A stretch of DNA of 64,000 nucleotides. Source: Stenotrophomonas maltophilia (GTDB lineage: Bacteria > Pseudomonadota > Gammaproteobacteria > Xanthomonadales > Xanthomonadaceae). The position numbers and the translations under genes are program-made. The stretch covers positions 385,835-449,834 of the forward strand of contig DEVL01000002.1 in the NCBI GenBank assembly GCA_002363385.1. Reading direction: 5' to 3'. Shown here piece after piece: positions 60,855-64,000 of the stretch. The first letter of the stretch is position 1, and each line of letters begins with the position of its first letter. The notes under the pieces were generated by a model. The model saw nothing but the letters and a program-made list of their open reading frames with translations. It did no database searches and was not told the DNA's origin.

Positions 60855-61468
60855 TGGAAACCCTGAGCGACAAATCAGCGCTGGTGCAGCGCCTGCAGGA
60901 TGCACTGGCCGCGCTGGAATCGGGCGACGAAGCAGCGTGGCGTCAGCAAATCGACGCACTGGCCGCACTGCGGACCCAGCCGATGATGGCCGGGTTGAAC
61001 CGGCTTGCCCGCGAGCTGGGCCAGGCACTGGGCGAGCTGCCCAGCCTGCCCAGCGAAGCCGGCGAACTGGACGATGCCTGCGCGCGTCTGGATCACGTGG
61101 TGGCGATGACCGAACAGGCCACCCACCGCACCCTGGACCTGGCCGAAGAATGCCGCACGCTCACCGAGCAGCTGCGCGCCAATGGCTTGACGGCCGACCA
61201 GGACCAGCAGCTGGACCGCATCCGCCACAACCTGACCGAGATCGCACTCACCCAGAGCTACCAGGATCTCACCGGGCAGATCATCCGCCGCGTGGTGGGC
61301 ATCGTGCGTCGCGTGCATGAAGGCTTCGGTGCACTCGGGCTGCCGCCGCAGGACGACACCGCGCACAAGCGCGACAACGGTCTGGCCGGCCCGGCCGTGA
61401 CCGGTCTGGACCGCCACCAGGTTTCACAGGTCGACGCTGACGACCTGCTCTCCGATTTGGGACTTTAA
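60854..61468 (+). CDS. cheZ: CheY phosphatase CheZ
   Basis: CheZ removes phosphate from CheY. The 204-residue helical protein has the catalytic loop TQSYQDLTGQIIRRVVGIVR, with the Gln that attacks CheY-P, and the C-terminal CheY-docking helix VSQVDADDLLSDLGL. Size and neighbours (cheY, cheA) are as in other gammaproteobacteria. Confidence 0.96.
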   Translation: METLSDKSALVQRLQDALAALESGDEAAWRQQIDALAALRTQPMMAGLNRLARELGQALGELPSLPSEAGELDDACARLDHVVAMTEQATHRTLDLAEECRTLTEQLRANGLTADQDQQLDRIRHNLTEIALTQSYQDLTGQIIRRVVGIVRRVHEGFGALGLPPQDDTAHKRDNGLAGPAVTGLDRHQVSQVDADDLLSDLGL

Positions 61469-61473
61469 CGATC

Positions 61474-63312
61474 ATGAGTGCTGTTCCGGACGATATCGCT
61501 GCCGACTTCATCCTCGAGGCCCAGGAGATCCTGGATCGCCTTGGCGAACAGCTGGTGTCGCTGGAGCAGGCGCCCCAGGACGGTGACCAGCTCAACGCCG
61601 TGTTCCGCGGGTTCCACACGCTCAAAGGCGGCGCGGGCTTCCTCGGCATCCAGGCGATGGTCGAGCTGTGCCACGCCGCCGAGGAAACCCTCGGCATGGC
61701 GCGCTCGGGCCAGGCCACGCTGCAGGCCCATCACTTCGACGCGGCCCAGCAGTCGCTGGACTATCTGCAGTCGATGCTGGACTCGGTCTCGGCCGGCACC
61801 GAGCCGGGCTATGCCCCGCCGGAGCTGATCGCACAGTTCGACGTCAACGGCCCGGCGACGCCGGCGGCCGCACCGAGCGCCGCCGCCGGCCCCAGCAGCG
61901 GTGAGCTGATCACCGACGATGAATTCGAAGCACTGCTCGACCAGCTGCATGGCGGTGCCGCACCGACCGCGGTCGCCGCCAGGAAAGACGACGGCATGAT
62001 CAGCGAGGACGAGTTCGAATCCCTGCTCGACCAACTGCACGGCGGCGCGGCACCCGGTGCCAAGCCCGTGACGGCTGCACCGGCCCCGGCGCCGCGTGCA
62101 GTGGCAGCGCCCGCCGCGCCTGCCGCCAACAAGCCGGCGCCCAACAAGCCGGTCGCCGAGGCCGAGCACACCGTGCGCGTGGATACCAAACGCCTGGATG
62201 CGATCGTCAACCTGATCGGCGAACTGGTGCTCTCGCGCAACCGGCTCAAGACCCTGCGCGCGCGCCTGCACGATGAAGAGCTGGACCGCGCGGTCTCCAC
62301 CCTGGACATCGCCACCGCCCGCCTGCAGTCGGCGGTGATGCGCACCCGCATGCAGCCGGTCGGCAAGGTGTTCTCGCGCTTCCCCAAGGTGGCCCGCGAT
62401 GTCGCGCGCTCGCTGAAGAAGGAAGTGGAGCTGGAACTGATCGGTGCCGAGACCGAGCTGGACCGCAACCTGGTCGAAGCGCTGGCCGATCCACTGGTCC
62501 ATCTGGTCCGCAACGCGATCGATCACGGCGTGGAGATGCCGGACCTGCGCGAAGCCCAGGGCAAGCCGCGCAGCGGCCACGTGCGCCTGTCGGCCCAGCA
62601 GGAAGGCGACTACGTCAGCATCGAAGTGCAGGACGATGGCGCGGGTATCGATCCGGAACGTCTGCGCCAGAAGGCACGCGAGAAGGGCCTGATCGATCCG
62701 GAAGCTGCCGCCCGCCTGAGCAGCGAGGAATGCCTGCATCTGGTCTTCCTGCCCGGGTTCTCGACCAAGCAGCAGGTGACCGACATCTCCGGCCGCGGCG
62801 TGGGCATGGACGTGGTCCAGTCGCGCATCCGCGAACTCAGCGGCCAGATCCAGATCCAGTCCGAGCTGGGCCGTGGCAGCCGCTTCATGATCCGCGTGCC
62901 GCTCACGCTGGCCATCCTGCCGACCCTGCTGGTGCAGGCCGGCGAGGACGTCTACGCCCTGCCGCTGGCCCGTGTGATGGAGGTGCTGCACGCCCCCAAC
63001 AGCTCCCTGGGGTGGTTCGATGGCCGCGCCGTGCTGGACCGCAAATCGCACACGCTGGCCCTGGTGGATCTGCGCCATTGGCTGGACGTGGAGCCGATGC
63101 CGTCCTCGTTGCTGACCATCGTGGTACTGCAGGCCGGTGAAGCCCGCTTTGGCCTGGTGGTCGACCAGGTGCGCGGCCGCGAGGAAGTGGTGATCAAGCC
63201 GCTGCCCAAAGCCCTGCGCGGACTGCGTGGCTATGCCGGCGCCACCCTCATCGGTGACGGCCGCATGGCGCTGATCCTGGACGTGGACGGGCTGCGCACC
63301 CACCACGATTGA
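61474..63312 (+). CDS. cheA: Chemotaxis histidine kinase CheA
   Basis: CheA passes phosphate to CheY in response to receptors. The 612-residue protein has the P1 domain (1-110) with AVFRGFHTLKGGAGFLG and phosphorylated H48. A linker (about 125-235) carries two copies of the peptide DEFEALLDQLHGG (148-161 and 178-191). Then come P3 (RVDTKRLDAIVNLIGELVLS), the P4 kinase (HLVRNAIDHGVEMPD, DDGAGID, GRGVGMDVVQ) and the P5 CheW-like domain (485-610). A folded P2 domain seems absent. No sigma-28 promoter is seen directly upstream. Confidence 0.97.
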   Translation: MSAVPDDIAADFILEAQEILDRLGEQLVSLEQAPQDGDQLNAVFRGFHTLKGGAGFLGIQAMVELCHAAEETLGMARSGQATLQAHHFDAAQQSLDYLQSMLDSVSAGTEPGYAPPELIAQFDVNGPATPAAAPSAAAGPSSGELITDDEFEALLDQLHGGAAPTAVAARKDDGMISEDEFESLLDQLHGGAAPGAKPVTAAPAPAPRAVAAPAAPAANKPAPNKPVAEAEHTVRVDTKRLDAIVNLIGELVLSRNRLKTLRARLHDEELDRAVSTLDIATARLQSAVMRTRMQPVGKVFSRFPKVARDVARSLKKEVELELIGAETELDRNLVEALADPLVHLVRNAIDHGVEMPDLREAQGKPRSGHVRLSAQQEGDYVSIEVQDDGAGIDPERLRQKAREKGLIDPEAAARLSSEECLHLVFLPGFSTKQQVTDISGRGVGMDVVQSRIRELSGQIQIQSELGRGSRFMIRVPLTLAILPTLLVQAGEDVYALPLARVMEVLHAPNSSLGWFDGRAVLDRKSHTLALVDLRHWLDVEPMPSSLLTIVVLQAGEARFGLVVDQVRGREEVVIKPLPKALRGLRGYAGATLIGDGRMALILDVDGLRTHHD

Positions 63313-63357
63313 CCGCGTGAAAGTGTGACCGCCGCATCAGTGGATTCCTTCGGCGTC

Positions 63358-63384
63358 TCAAGTCCCATTCACACAAGCCGATAA
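63358..63384 (+). promoter_or_regulatory. Sigma-28 promoter of motA
   Basis: TCAAGTCC (63358-63365), an 11-nt spacer and a perfect GCCGATAA (63377-63384). The -10 box ends 7 nt before the motA ATG at 63392, so the mRNA should be leaderless or nearly so. The cheV promoter has the same design. Confidence 0.87.
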
Positions 63385-63391
63385 CGGACCC

Positions 63392-64000
63392 ATGGACAGA
63401 CTCAGCCTCATTGGACTTTTCCTCGCGCTGGCCTCACTGGTCGGCGGCAGCATCCTCAAGGGGGCCGGTCTGGCGTCGCTGTGGTCGCCGGCCGCCTTCG
63501 TGATCGTCATCGTCGGCACCATCGCATCGATCCTGCTGCACACCTCGCCGGCCGTGTTCAAGCATGCCTTCAAGATCGTGAAGTGGGTGATCCTGCCGCC
63601 GAGCAGCGACCGCCGGCACCTGATCCAGCAGATCGTGGAGTGGAGCAACATCGCCCGCCGCCAGGGCCTGCTCGGCCTGGAAGCCCAGGTCGATGCCCAG
63701 GACGACCCGTTCCTGCGCAAGGGCCTGCAGCTGCTGGTGGACGGTGTGGAGCCGGAGACCATCCGGCACATGATGGAAATCGAGCTGAGCAGCCAAGAGA
63801 GCCAGGATCTGGCCGCCTCCAAGGTGTTCGAGGGCATGGGCATCTATGCGCCGACGCTGGGCATCATCGGCGCCGTGCTCGGCCTGATCGCGGTGATGAA
63901 GAACCTGGCCGACCCGAGCAAGCTCGGCCACGGCATCGCCGCCGCGTTCACCGCCACCATCTACGGCATCGCCTCGGCCAACCTGCTGTTCCTGCCGGTC
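63392..64000 (+). CDS. motA: Flagellar motor stator protein MotA/MotC (truncated by the window end)
   Basis: This inner-membrane stator subunit couples ion flow to rotation. The first 203 residues are present: N-terminal helices (MDRLSLIGLFLALASLVGGS, SPAAFVIVIVGTIASILLH) and GIYAPTLGIIGAVLGLIAVM with the conserved motor Pro, then AAAFTATIYGIASANLLFLP. A MotB/MotD partner should follow outside the window. Which ion is used cannot be told from this part. It follows cheA as motC does in pseudomonads. Confidence 0.93.
   Translation, partial: MDRLSLIGLFLALASLVGGSILKGAGLASLWSPAAFVIVIVGTIASILLHTSPAVFKHAFKIVKWVILPPSSDRRHLIQQIVEWSNIARRQGLLGLEAQVDAQDDPFLRKGLQLLVDGVEPETIRHMMEIELSSQESQDLAASKVFEGMGIYAPTLGIIGAVLGLIAVMKNLADPSKLGHGIAAAFTATIYGIASANLLFLPV

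Noticed and set aside
61465..63306. A 613-codon open frame opposite cheA
   Set aside because: It matches cheA almost end to end on the other strand and has no family features, so it is a codon-bias artefact.

Overview
The window is a high-GC gammaproteobacterial chromosome segment that looks like Stenotrophomonas or a close relative in the Xanthomonadaceae. The reasons are the gene order of the flagellar locus, an RpoN2/FleQ/FsnR regulatory block, and a GTAG-type REP inverted pair typical of Stenotrophomonas. Nearly the whole window is a polar-flagellum and chemotaxis locus, with housekeeping and cyclic-di-GMP genes on its left flank. Species cannot be fixed from the sequence alone.

Left flank (1-13.6 kb): clpS on the minus strand (clpA probably begins just outside the window), a small secreted protein, and the nudJ-mnmA-hflD operon with overlapping stops and starts. 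Next comes a membrane-anchored methyl-accepting protein with its own sigma-28 promoter. It is followed by a cluster of signalling genes: a PAS-GGDEF-EAL protein, a NarX-type histidine kinase, a degenerate GGDEF-EAL-receiver protein and a second histidine kinase.

Flagellar block 1 (13.6-27 kb): flgN, flgM and flgA on the minus strand, divergent cheV, then flgBCDEF and flgGHIJKL (rod, hook, rings, junction proteins). Block 2 (27-36 kb): four tandem flagellin genes, then fliD, fliS, a fliT-like gene and a PilZ-like protein. Regulatory block (35.7-40 kb): NarL-type regulator FsnR, sigma-54 (RpoN2), a single-domain receiver and the sigma-54 activator FleQ. Block 3 (40.3-51.3 kb): fliEFGHIJK and fliLMNOPQR (MS ring, C ring, export ATPase, export gate). 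An MHYT-GGDEF-EAL protein separates these from block 4 (53.8-64 kb): flhB, flhA, flhF, flhG, fliA, cheY, cheZ, cheA and the start of motA.

The promoters visible in the sequence fit a transcription cascade. Sequences with the sigma-54 GG-N10-GC pattern precede flgA, flgB, flgG, fliD, fliE, fliL and flhB, which are basal-body and export genes. Sequences with the sigma-28 TAAAG-like/N11/GCCGATAA pattern precede flgM, the methyl-accepting protein gene, cheV, the first flagellin gene and motA. Thus RpoN2 with FleQ would build the hook-basal body and make FliA, and FliA freed from FlgM would switch on filament, motor and chemotaxis genes. The most unusual points are the mosaic four-gene flagellin array with a GC hairpin after every copy, sigma-28 promoters placed so that cheV and motA mRNAs should be leaderless, a structured non-coding stretch between the last flagellin and fliD, and two CheY-docking-like peptides in CheA where a P2 domain would usually sit.
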